From Collinsella sp. AF33-16 (GTDB lineage Bacteria > Actinomycetota > Coriobacteriia > Coriobacteriales > Coriobacteriaceae), in NCBI RefSeq assembly GCF_003475325.1, contig NZ_QRQC01000017.1, positions 1 through 64,000 on the forward strand: a stretch of DNA of 64,000 nucleotides, read 5' to 3'. The position numbers and the translations under genes are program-made. The notes beneath the pieces were generated by a model that saw only the letters and a program-made list of their open reading frames with translations, was not told where the DNA came from and made no database searches. This document shows, in pieces, positions 19,461-27,462 of this stretch (position 1 is the stretch's first letter; every line of letters begins with the position of its first letter).

Positions 19461-21911
19461 ATGCTGCAGAAAATCCAACGTTTTGGCGGAGCCATGTTCG
19501 CGCCCGCCATGCTGTTTTCTATATCAGGCCTCATGGTCGGCATCTCCGCCCTCGCCACGACCGTAGACATCGTCGGCGACCTCGCCGTATACGGAACCCC
19601 TTGGTACGTTTTCTGGACCATCATCCAGCGCGGCTCGTGGACGGTCTTTAAACGTCTCCCGCTCCTTTTTGCCGTAGCGCTGCCTATCGGTCTTGCCCAA
19701 AAGCAACCGGCACGCTGCTGCCTCGAGGCACTCGTGGCCTATTTTGCCTATTGCTTCTTTTTGAGCGAGATCATTAAGCTGAGCGGAGACAACCTTGGGC
19801 TTAAGTACCCATCATCTTTGACCCCCGCCAGCGGTATCACCGTCATCGACGGCATCAAGACGCTCGACACCGGCATTATCGGCCCGCTGGCGGTATCGGC
19901 AACCGTCGTCGCCATCCATGACCGCTTCTACGATGCCAAGGTTCCCGATTGGCTCGGCACCTTCTCGGGTTCCTCGCTGGTCTACCTCATCAGCTTTTTT
20001 GCCGTGTTTGCCCTTGCCGCCATCTCGGCCGCCATCGTGCCCTTCGCATACGCTGTGACCGAAACGCTGCGCCACGCACTTGCGGGCGTCGGCCCCTTCG
20101 GCGTGGGCATCTTTGTGTTTTTGGAGCGAGCACTCGAGCCCATGGGGCTGCACCATCTGCTCTATATGCCCATCTATTACGACAATCTGGTCATTCACGA
20201 CGGTATTTACGCCACGTGGACCAACCTGCTCCCCATTCTCTCCCATAGCACGCGCCCTTTAAATGAACTTGCGCCCTGGGCAGGTTTTACCGCCACCGGC
20301 TGGGGCAAGCTCTTTGGCCTTCCCGCCATCGCGGCAGCATTCTATTTCACCGCCAAACCCGAACGCCGCGCCGGCCTTAAGGTCATCCTTTTGCCCGCCA
20401 TCGTCGCCTCGGTGGTCTGTGGCGTCACCGAGCCGCTCGAGTTTCTCTTTATGTTCACCTATCCCGGACTCTTTTTGCTCTACGCCGTCCTATCCTCCTG
20501 CCTTGCCATGACCATGAACTTCTTCGGTATCGTCGGCATCTTCTCAGGCGGTCTCATGGAAATGACGGCCTTCAACTTCATCCCACTCATGCGAATGCAT
20601 GCCGGCTCCTACCTTTTGGCGCTCGGCATCGGTCTTGCCTTTAGCCTCATCTTTTTTGTTAGTTTTCGAGCACTCATCTTGGTCTATGACCTTAAGACGC
20701 CGGGCCGCGAGGATCATGTCTCCAATCGCGCGGCAATCGATCGTTTAACGGGAAGCGGCTTTGCCAAAGAGCAATCTCCCAATGGCGAGGTCAGTATTCA
20801 ATCCGATCAAGATCACGTCCTCGCTGAGCGGGTAATTCAGCTTTTAGGTGGCGTTGGCAATATCGTGGGCGCAACCAACTGCGCCACGCGCCTGCGCGTC
20901 GAGGTCGCAGACCCTTCCATCGTTGCAGATAACGCGTCGTTTGTCGCGGTGGGCGCCAAGGGCCTCATCATTACGGGCAAGACCGCCCAGGTGATTATCG
21001 GCATCTCCGTTCCCCGCGTTAAAGAGCATTTTGACCAGATCATGGGTCTCGAGCCGGGATTTGTGCCCACCACCTCGGCCTCCCCTGCCGCCAGCGCAGC
21101 CCATAAGCGCGGCGATATCTGCTTCTTCGATATCGACGGAACACTCGCCTGGCAAGACCCTCGAGTGGCACAAGAGCTTCCCGAGAGCGAGCGAGACCTC
21201 TCCCCCTATCCCAACGAGGCGGTTGCGCAAGCCATCCGTGATTTTGTCGCCAAGGGCAATATGGCGTTTATCTGCACAGGGCGCACGCTGAGCTGCATCC
21301 ATCCAAAGCTGCTCGATCTGCCCTGGACCGGCATCGTCTGCCTCGCGGGTGGCTATGTCGAACTTGAGGGACACGTGATCCGCGATTTGGCGATGACGCC
21401 CGGTATGCTGCAGCGCCTTGCTCCCATTCTTGAGCAATCGGACGAAGTGATTCGTTTTGAGGGACTCAATGGCGTCGTTCGCATGGGTGCCGATGTGCCC
21501 GACGCCCCCGGATACGCCCGCACCGTGGGCGATGCAATTACGCAGCTGCAACATTACAGCGCCTACAAGATCTTAATGTCCACGTCGCTTGCCAACCGCA
21601 TCGCTCAGGATCAAACGTTTGAGCCGCTGCTCTGCTTTAACGAGCTCGAGCTCGAAGTGACCGAGATTTCGCCTCGCGAATGTACCAAGCGCGAGGGTAT
21701 CCAGTCCGTACTCGACGCTCTCGACCCCAACCATGGAACGGTATATGGCATCGGTGATGCCAGCAATGACATCTCGCTGATGAACGCCGTCGACGTCGGC
21801 ATCGCCATGGGCAATGCACCGGACTTCCTCAAGGAAAAGGCCGACTATGTCACCGACAGCATCGACCACGACGGCGTCGTCACCGCGCTCGAACACTTTG
21901 GGCTTATCTAG
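19461..21911 (+). CDS. PTS sugar transporter EIICB fused to a HAD (Cof-type) phosphatase
   Basis: 816 residues in one uninterrupted frame. Residues ~1-420 are a membrane EIIC of the glucose/maltose class (about ten hydrophobic segments; GVTEPLEFLFMF). Residues ~450-525 form an EIIB domain with the phosphorylated cysteine in GATNCATRLRVEV (Cys474). Residues ~553-816 form a HAD domain with FFDIDGTL (Asp557, Asp559), ICTGRT and GIGDASNDISLMNAVDVGIAMG. EIIB and EIIC phosphorylate a sugar during import; a fused phosphatase could remove that phosphate or act on another intermediate. No EIIA domain is present. Start 19461 has GGAAGG six bases upstream. Confidence 0.9.
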   Translation: MLQKIQRFGGAMFAPAMLFSISGLMVGISALATTVDIVGDLAVYGTPWYVFWTIIQRGSWTVFKRLPLLFAVALPIGLAQKQPARCCLEALVAYFAYCFFLSEIIKLSGDNLGLKYPSSLTPASGITVIDGIKTLDTGIIGPLAVSATVVAIHDRFYDAKVPDWLGTFSGSSLVYLISFFAVFALAAISAAIVPFAYAVTETLRHALAGVGPFGVGIFVFLERALEPMGLHHLLYMPIYYDNLVIHDGIYATWTNLLPILSHSTRPLNELAPWAGFTATGWGKLFGLPAIAAAFYFTAKPERRAGLKVILLPAIVASVVCGVTEPLEFLFMFTYPGLFLLYAVLSSCLAMTMNFFGIVGIFSGGLMEMTAFNFIPLMRMHAGSYLLALGIGLAFSLIFFVSFRALILVYDLKTPGREDHVSNRAAIDRLTGSGFAKEQSPNGEVSIQSDQDHVLAERVIQLLGGVGNIVGATNCATRLRVEVADPSIVADNASFVAVGAKGLIITGKTAQVIIGISVPRVKEHFDQIMGLEPGFVPTTSASPAASAAHKRGDICFFDIDGTLAWQDPRVAQELPESERDLSPYPNEAVAQAIRDFVAKGNMAFICTGRTLSCIHPKLLDLPWTGIVCLAGGYVELEGHVIRDLAMTPGMLQRLAPILEQSDEVIRFEGLNGVVRMGADVPDAPGYARTVGDAITQLQHYSAYKILMSTSLANRIAQDQTFEPLLCFNELELEVTEISPRECTKREGIQSVLDALDPNHGTVYGIGDASNDISLMNAVDVGIAMGNAPDFLKEKADYVTDSIDHDGVVTALEHFGLI

Positions 21912-22026
21912 CCAAGCCCCTACCGCACTTGCGGCCGCATGGACCAATCGTCTTCAACCGCCGCGCTCGACGCCCTAATGTGGCAATATGTTGTCTGCAT
22001 AATGCAACGATGCAACCTATCAAAGA

Positions 22027-23052
22027 ATGCGAGAACCCGTGTCCAGTCCGTTTACCAGCTTTTTAGCCCAGCACTTTGACCAGATTAACGACTATCTGGC
22101 CACGTTCTTTGACGGACAGGCGACTTCCGCCGATATCGAGCGCTACCTGTATACCCCGCTCTCGGCATTTACGGCAAACGCTGGCAAGCGCCACCGCCCG
22201 CTCATCTGCATGCTCGCCGCCACTGCGGTAGGCGGCAGCTTTGAGAGCGCCCGCAGCGCAGCGGCGGCCATCGAGCATTTCCAGTCAGGCGCGCTGATTC
22301 ACGACGACATCGCCGACAACGGACAGCTTCGTCGAGGCAAGCCCTGCATGCACCTTACCGAGGGCACGGGCCTTGCCATCAATTGTGGCGACCTGGCGCT
22401 CACCATGGTCACCAAGACGGTTCTCGACGATCCCACGCTCGAGTCCGACGTGAAGCTGCGTGTGCTCCACGAGCTTACCGAGATGATCGTCCGCACCATC
22501 GAGGGTCAAGCGCTTGACCTGGGTTGGGTCCGTGACGAGCGCTTTGATATCTCGGTTGATGACTACCTGGACATGGCGACGCACAAGACCGCGTACTACA
22601 GCGGAGCGACGCCGCTTGCCGCCGGAGCCATTATCGGCGGCGGCAGCGAAGAGCAGATTGAGGCACTGCGCGCCTTTGGGCTGCACACGGGCCTTGCCTT
22701 CCAGATTCAAGACGACCTGCTCAACTTGATCGGCACCAAGGAGGCCGCCAACAAGGACTTCCGCACCGATATCACCGAGGGCAAGCGCACCCTCGTTGCC
22801 GTGCATGCCCTGTCAGACGAGCGCTATCACGACGAGATCGAGGCAATCCTTTCCTCGGGCACCGAGGACCCTGCGCAGCTCGCACGCGCCGTGGAGATCT
22901 TCCAGGAGACCGGCTCCATCGATTACGCCCACACCTATGCGCTCGACCTGACCGCTAAGGCCAAGGCCGCTATCGAAGGCGTCGAGCTCGACCCGCATGC
23001 GCGCGAGCTCTTCCTCTCAATGGCAGATTTCTTTGTGGAGCGTCTTAACTAG
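22027..23052 (+). CDS. Polyprenyl diphosphate synthase (trans-isoprenyl diphosphate synthase)
   Basis: 341 residues. Makes long-chain isoprenoid diphosphates for quinone or lipid carriers. The first Asp-rich motif is HDDIADNGQLRRGKP and the second QIQDDLLNLIGT, where the usual last Asp of DDxxD is Asn. KRHRPLICML is the conserved N-terminal substrate region. The ATG at 22027 has no clear ribosome binding site; a GTG four codons later is an alternative. Product chain length cannot be set by eye. Confidence 0.9.
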   Translation: MREPVSSPFTSFLAQHFDQINDYLATFFDGQATSADIERYLYTPLSAFTANAGKRHRPLICMLAATAVGGSFESARSAAAAIEHFQSGALIHDDIADNGQLRRGKPCMHLTEGTGLAINCGDLALTMVTKTVLDDPTLESDVKLRVLHELTEMIVRTIEGQALDLGWVRDERFDISVDDYLDMATHKTAYYSGATPLAAGAIIGGGSEEQIEALRAFGLHTGLAFQIQDDLLNLIGTKEAANKDFRTDITEGKRTLVAVHALSDERYHDEIEAILSSGTEDPAQLARAVEIFQETGSIDYAHTYALDLTAKAKAAIEGVELDPHARELFLSMADFFVERLN

Positions 23053-23191
23053 CGGGGGTCATAAAACCTGTGGGCAGCGAGTTTGGGTACAAGTTGCTAC
23101 ACTATTGAGTGCATGTTTATAAATTGTCTCGCGTTGTCTATCCGACACACGCTCAAAATAGTACGAATGGTACGCCGAAAGGGGTTCGTTC

Positions 23192-24097
23192 ATGGAACCT
23201 ATTACCACGGGCATGCAGGGAGCAGCCGTCGAGGATGTTCAGTCCCGCCTTCTGCAGCTCGGCTATACAATCGATGACGCCGAGGTTGTCGACAAGCGCT
23301 TTGGCACCACCACCGAGCAGGCCGTCAGCACCTTCAGGCTCGACAGCGGCCTTGCTGCCGGTCATGCCGTCGATATCCCCTGTTGGAGCGCCCTGGTCGA
23401 CGCCTCGTATAAGCTGGGCGACCGCACTCTGTATCTGCGCATGCCCAATTTCCATGGCGCCGATGTGCAGGCCCTGCAGCGCGCTCTCAACGTTTTGGGC
23501 TTTGCCTGTGGCGAAGACGACGGCTACTTTGGTCCGCATACCGAGGCCGCCCTGCAGCAGTTCCAGGAAAATGTCGGCCTGTTTGCCGACGGCATGGCCT
23601 TCCAGGACACCTACGCCTACATCAACCGCCTGCACCATGTGTGGGAGGGCAAGCCCTCGGTCACCGAAGCCGAGTCCCGCATCGGTTTTGCTCGCGCCGC
23701 CAACGTGCTCGAGCGCTTCCAGATCGCCGTTATCGGTGAGGACCCCATCGCACGCAGCGTTGCTTCGCGCATGTGGAACATCGCCACGGCAACGACCGAC
23801 AACAGCGGCATGATGCTCTGCGACTCCGAGGTCCCAACCGACGTTGACCTGGTGCTCGAGATCGCAAGCGACGAGCTGCCCGCCGACGCCGCGCCACGCG
23901 CCACGATTGCCCTCGCCGAGTGCCACAACCTGGCCCAGCGCATCCGCACCGCCAATGTCGCCGCGCAGCAGAAGCCGGCTCGCATTCGCATTGAGCTCAC
24001 GGGCATGACGCGCTACAACGGCACCTTCACGGCCAGCGACGCGCAGACGCTCGCCGTACGCCTACTCGACGGCGTTTGCGATGCCCTCGCAGATTAG
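23192..24097 (+). CDS. Protein with two PG_binding_1 domains and an unassigned C-terminal domain
   Basis: 301 residues, no signal peptide. Two peptidoglycan-binding repeats: residues ~4-72 (GAAVEDVQSRLLQLGYTID ... FGTTTEQAVSTF) and ~88-140 (GADVQALQRALNVLGFACG ... FGPHTEAALQQF). The C-terminal half (about 175-301) has a GMTRYNGTFTAS stretch and the DVDLVLEIASDE segment, but lacks the zinc ligands of the Amidase_3 fold that follows such repeats in CwlM-like proteins. It could be a degenerate, regulatory CwlM relative. Start has AAAGGGG seven bases upstream. Confidence 0.8.
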   Translation: MEPITTGMQGAAVEDVQSRLLQLGYTIDDAEVVDKRFGTTTEQAVSTFRLDSGLAAGHAVDIPCWSALVDASYKLGDRTLYLRMPNFHGADVQALQRALNVLGFACGEDDGYFGPHTEAALQQFQENVGLFADGMAFQDTYAYINRLHHVWEGKPSVTEAESRIGFARAANVLERFQIAVIGEDPIARSVASRMWNIATATTDNSGMMLCDSEVPTDVDLVLEIASDELPADAAPRATIALAECHNLAQRIRTANVAAQQKPARIRIELTGMTRYNGTFTASDAQTLAVRLLDGVCDALAD

Positions 24098-24135
24098 GTA
24101 AACTAGACGAGTTGCTTTTGGGCAACACCACACAT

Positions 24136-24210
24136 TGGGACGTAGTTCAACGGTAGAACTCCGGTTTTTGGTGCCGGCTGTTGGGGGTTCGAATCCCTCC
24201 GTCCCAGCCA
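24136..24210 (+). tRNA. tRNA-Gln (anticodon TTG)
   Basis: Cloverleaf is readable: acceptor TGGGACG (24136-24142) with CGTCCCA (24200-24206), D-arm GTTC/GAAC, anticodon loop TTTTGGT with TTG, T-arm around GGTTCGAATC, discriminator G at 24207 and encoded CCA at 24208-24210. Confidence 0.97.
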
Positions 24211-24216
24211 TTAAAA

Positions 24217-24256
24217 CTGAGCGCCCTAAGCCCATAACGGCCCAGGGCGCTTTCTT
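24217..24256 (+). terminator. Terminator of tRNA-Gln
   Basis: GAGCGCCCT / AGGGCGCTTT stem with a long loop containing GCCCATAACGGCC, followed by TTTCTT. It sits directly after the tRNA. Confidence 0.65.
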
Positions 24257-24260
24257 GTGG

Positions 24261-24515
24261 GCAAGCGGAGGAATTCGAACCCGCAAGGGTGCGGAGCTGA
24301 GGAAACGCGAAGCGTTTTCCAGCGCAGCACGCAAGGAGCGAAGCGACGCAGCGGGGCGCGGCCGCCGACCAGGCGGACGCGGAATCCCTCCGTCCCACAC
24401 CAGCCAAGAGCCCCTCACGTCAAGCAAATCGAGCCAACGCCGCCAAGCGGAGGAATCCGAACCCGCAAGGATGCGGAGCGACGCAGCGGGGCGCGGCCGC
24501 CGCAGGCAGACGCGG
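24261..24515. repeat. tRNA-associated GC-rich repeats and copy of the tRNA-Gln 3' end
   Basis: Starts with a T-arm-like segment (GGAATTCGAACCCGC, about 24270), continues through a GC-rich stretch with the hairpin AAACGCGAAGCGTTTT, and reaches 24382-24397, where 16 bases of the tRNA-Gln 3' end (GAATCCCTCCGTCCCA, native 24191-24206) are repeated. A second, shorter copy of the T-arm/GC-rich unit runs from about 24447 to 24510. Related units follow tRNA-Lys and tRNA-Gly. No gene is seen. Confidence 0.7.
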
Positions 24516-24516
24516 T

Positions 24517-24575
24517 GCCGGCACTTGGGGACGCTCCTAAGTGCCGGCATTATAGGAACGTCCCCAAGTGCCGGC
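24517..24575. repeat. REP-like palindrome with three AAGTGCCGGC copies
   Basis: Arms GCCGGCACTTGGGGACG (24517-24533) and its complement (24559-24575) pair over 17 bp. Between them is a third copy of AAGTGCCGGC (24539-24548) and a small TCCTA/TAGGA stem. This resembles REP-type elements spread by IS200-like tyrosine transposases; none is in the window. Confidence 0.65.
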
Positions 24576-24608
24576 TCGGGACTATTTTCGAGGACCCTCC
24601 GAAGGACT

Positions 24609-24838
24609 GTGGCCAAAAAACGGCAAATATGAGTACTGTTACCGTTGTAGCTACATTATTTTCGTTAATAAAAGAAGATCTTAATGAGATTTATTCGCAT
24701 CAAGGTCTTCCTTTAATGAACACTTGAGGAGATACGGCAGCTTATCTGCTCGATCGACACGTCAAATCACCTTAAATGTGGTCAAAATTACTGCTACTAA
24801 AAGAGTATCAGTACTCATATTTGATGTTTTTTGGCCAC
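24609..24838. mobile_element. 230-bp MITE-like element with ~34-bp terminal inverted repeats
   Basis: Terminal inverted repeats at 24609-24642 and 24805-24838 (31 of 34 matches; outer sequence GTGGCCAAAAAAC, inner CAAATATGAGTACTG) enclose AT-rich DNA unlike its surroundings. Only very short ORFs occur inside. No transposase and no clear target-site duplication are seen. Between it and the repeat at 24942 (24839-24941) nothing gene-like is visible. Confidence 0.6.
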
Positions 24839-24941
24839 GGCTCTTTATAGACACCCTGCACAGCGACGGTGGTAGATTTCGGAACGTGTCCGTCAGCCCC
24901 GTTCCGAAAAGCGAGCCGCATGCAACGGCCAAGCCACGACA

Positions 24942-25078
24942 GGCCCCGGGAGAGCGGGGACACCGGCTTAGGTTTATCGCGAGTTCCGCACGAACAGGAG
25001 GCCACTTAATGTGGCCTCCGTCGTGAGCAGGACTGTAGAGCAGGAAACCTAAGCCGGTGTCCCCGCTCTCCCGGGGCC
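24942..25078. repeat. Structured repeat, copy B (34-bp arms around a 69-nt core)
   Basis: Arms 24942-24975 and 25045-25078 are perfectly complementary (left begins GGCCCCGGGAGAGCGGGG). The core 24976-25044 matches copies A and C but differs at several stem positions, two of which are compensated on the opposite side of the stem. It ends 8 bases after the stop codon of the Toprim-domain gene on the minus strand. Confidence 0.85.
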
Positions 25079-25086
25079 GGCGGAAT

Positions 25087-27279
25087 TTAGTTGTTAAGCA
25101 TGCGGTCGAAGCTTCCCGAGTCGCCATCCCGATAGTCGGCGGTCATCAGAATCTCCTGCGGAATGCGCCCGCCCTCGCGCAGCACATTGCGGAACTGCAC
25201 GCGCGTGACCATGGGCAGATCCTTGATCGTCGCCGCCAAGTTCTGCGGCACGCCCTGGTTGGCAGCCGCGGGCTCGCACTCGCCGCCGGCCTTCACGCGA
25301 CGCTTATGCTCGGCGAGCATGGCGCGGTACATGCCGGCATGCAGGCGAATCTCAACCACATTGGCATTGCGAGCCTGCTCGACGATGCGCGCGCCCTCGC
25401 GGTCGATATCGCCCACGTAGTAGACGTAGTTAAAGCGATAGCCGATCTCAGCCAGATAATCGTCCAGGGCATGCGAGACGCTCGCCTTGCATCCGCCGCC
25501 AAAAATCACGCCGCCCACCTTGATGCCAAAGAGCTTGGCGTGCTTGCGGCCACGCAGCAGCCTGACGATCTCGTCGTAGGTGTCCAGGTTCTCGACCATA
25601 ATGAACGGCTTATCGGCGCCCAGCGTAAAGAAACCCGTAAAGTGCACGGGGCGGTTGGGGGCGACCTTGATCGCCTGCATGCTGATGCCCTTTTCGGTCA
25701 TGCGCCTTATCAGGCGCTCACCGTGCTTGCCGTCAAAAGCCTTCTCGTCGTTAAAAATCTGGTAGGCACGCTGGCGGCGCGAGGCAACCGGCGTATCGGC
25801 ACCTCGGTTTTGCTCGATCCAAGCCTGGATGATTGCGATTTCCTCGGCAATCTTGCGGTTGGACATCTCGTTGTGCTGAGTGCGCTGCGGCGCCTTTTTG
25901 CCGTCCTTGCCCTCGGCCTTAACAATTTGAGTCTGCTGCTCCTTGATCTTAGAGAGCGCCGTAGGCGTAGGGACAACTTTGAGCAGCTGCCTGCCCAAAA
26001 CGCGGGCAAGGGCAAACGCCGATACCTCGCCGTGGACGGCCGACTCGGGCTGCTGGGTAGCACTATCAGCCGCGGCAGGCTCAGCCTGTGCATGAGGCTT
26101 ACGCTTGGAATCTGCCCGGGTATTACGTTTCTGCTTGGGCGCAGACGAGCGCTTTTGCGGACGATCGGACTTGGCCTCCTTCGCCGGCTGGCGCTTGACC
26201 TGATCCACCGGAGTCTCGGCCTTCTCATCTCCGTTTTGTGTCGCTGCCTTCTCGGCCGCGGCCTCGGCATTTGAGCCACGACCGCCGCGGTGACGACGAC
26301 GACGGGGCTTGCCTGAGGTGCTCTCCCCCGCCTGCTTATCAGCGGTCTGTTGAGCTTTGACCTCAGCGTCAGCCGCAGGCTGCGACTCGGAAGGTTGCTG
26401 CTCGCGAGTCGCCGGCTCAACGGTTTTCTCGGTTTGTTCGGCCTTCTCGGCCTGAGCGGTCGAAGCCGGCTCGCCCTTCTCCTGACGCCTTACGGGATAC
26501 GCGCGCCTCGCAAAACCACGCCCGGGACGGCATGAACCCGGAGCCTTCTTGGCAGACTCCTCAACATCGTCTGCAGCCTCGGAAGGCTCTTCAACCTCAT
26601 GCGCGACATCCTGCTGCGCAGCCTTAAAGTGGGCACCACGGCGACGCTGGGGCTCCTGGGCCTCCACGGGCTTTTGCTCCTTCGCGGGCCTCTGCGACTC
26701 GGCAGCAACCTCGTTCTCAACAGCCTCGGCATCCGTCTCACCCTTTTGAGCAACGGCACGACGGAAGCGCTCCTGCTGGGCGCGGCGCTGCGCATCGCGC
26801 TTGCCACCCCCGCCAAAACCGCCGCGTCCCGCCTTGGCCGTAAAGGCACGCACGACGTTCTCATCGAGCAACTCATCGGTATCGACATGCTCACGCGGAG
26901 CAGCTTCTTCCACAGCAGGCACGTCAGCGGAATCCTCGACGACAAAATCTTCGACGGACTCGGCAGGCTGCTCCTGGGCATCGCGGATCTCGACATTGAT
27001 GGTATAGAACGCCGGGCGCCCGTTAATGCCGCTGCCCTCGATCTTGGTCACGATATTTGCCGCGATAAGCTCATCGCGCATCGCCTTGGTGTCGCATTCC
27101 TTATCGACGGAGCGGAAAATCTGCGCCAGCGCGCTCGACTTAATCTTGAGCGCCTTGCGGCAGAGCAGGTCGTAGGCAACCAGCTTGGCGCGCTCGGCAG
27201 AAAGCGATGTCTGGCTGCTCAGACGCTCAGCCAGAGCATCGACATTGTTTTGATTATCGGAATATACCGTCTTGGCCAC
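25087..27279 (-). CDS. Large disordered protein with winged-helix N-terminus and C-terminal JetD-like (DUF2220) Toprim domain
   Basis: 730 residues from GTG at 27279 (GAAAGGGG four bases upstream). Residues 1-100 look like winged-helix/helical DNA-binding sequence. Residues ~110-450 are a low-complexity linker of Glu-, Ala-, Lys- and Arg-rich blocks with R/G patches (GKPRRRRHRGGRG). Residues ~470-680 resemble the JetD C-terminal domain: IMVENLDTYDEI (Glu563), GVIFGGGCKASV and YYVGDIDREGARIV (Asp624, Asp626), the acidic residues of a Toprim nuclease. JetD nicks DNA in the Wadjet plasmid-defence complex, but no JetA, JetB or JetC gene is adjacent. Function here is open: a stand-alone nuclease, DNA-repair factor or RNA-linked protein. 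Confidence 0.75.
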   Translation of the reverse strand: MAKTVYSDNQNNVDALAERLSSQTSLSAERAKLVAYDLLCRKALKIKSSALAQIFRSVDKECDTKAMRDELIAANIVTKIEGSGINGRPAFYTINVEIRDAQEQPAESVEDFVVEDSADVPAVEEAAPREHVDTDELLDENVVRAFTAKAGRGGFGGGGKRDAQRRAQQERFRRAVAQKGETDAEAVENEVAAESQRPAKEQKPVEAQEPQRRRGAHFKAAQQDVAHEVEEPSEAADDVEESAKKAPGSCRPGRGFARRAYPVRRQEKGEPASTAQAEKAEQTEKTVEPATREQQPSESQPAADAEVKAQQTADKQAGESTSGKPRRRRHRGGRGSNAEAAAEKAATQNGDEKAETPVDQVKRQPAKEAKSDRPQKRSSAPKQKRNTRADSKRKPHAQAEPAAADSATQQPESAVHGEVSAFALARVLGRQLLKVVPTPTALSKIKEQQTQIVKAEGKDGKKAPQRTQHNEMSNRKIAEEIAIIQAWIEQNRGADTPVASRRQRAYQIFNDEKAFDGKHGERLIRRMTEKGISMQAIKVAPNRPVHFTGFFTLGADKPFIMVENLDTYDEIVRLLRGRKHAKLFGIKVGGVIFGGGCKASVSHALDDYLAEIGYRFNYVYYVGDIDREGARIVEQARNANVVEIRLHAGMYRAMLAEHKRRVKAGGECEPAAANQGVPQNLAATIKDLPMVTRVQFRNVLREGGRIPQEILMTADYRDGDSGSFDRMLNN

Positions 27280-27390
27280 GGGGCCCCTTTCATATGCACA
27301 CATATACGTCCATATGGTACAACGCACGAGCCTATCCACGCAAAACATCTGCGAGAACGCCCTTGCACCACCTGTTCTCACAAGAAAAAA

Positions 27391-27420
27391 GACCGGGTCC
27401 GCTTGATTGCGGACCCAGTC
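27391..27420 (-). terminator. cstA: Intrinsic terminator of cstA
   Basis: 12-bp stem GACCGGGTCCGC / GCGGACCCAGTC with a 6-nt loop, followed on the minus strand by TTTTTTCTTG; about 40 bases beyond the cstA stop codon. Confidence 0.9.
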
Positions 27421-27462
27421 TTTCCGAGTCAAATAGATGGGAGATTCAACCCGTCCGACCGA

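Noticed and set aside
23192..24097. N-acetylmuramoyl-L-alanine amidase
   Set aside because: Two PG-binding repeats are present but the zinc ligands of the amidase fold are not visible in the C-terminal half, and there is no signal peptide.
24609..24838. Complete insertion sequence
   Set aside because: No transposase frame, only 230 bp, and no clear target-site duplication.
25087..27279. RNase E/G based on the Arg/Glu-rich region
   Set aside because: No S1 or catalytic RNase E motifs; the C-terminus fits a Toprim domain instead.
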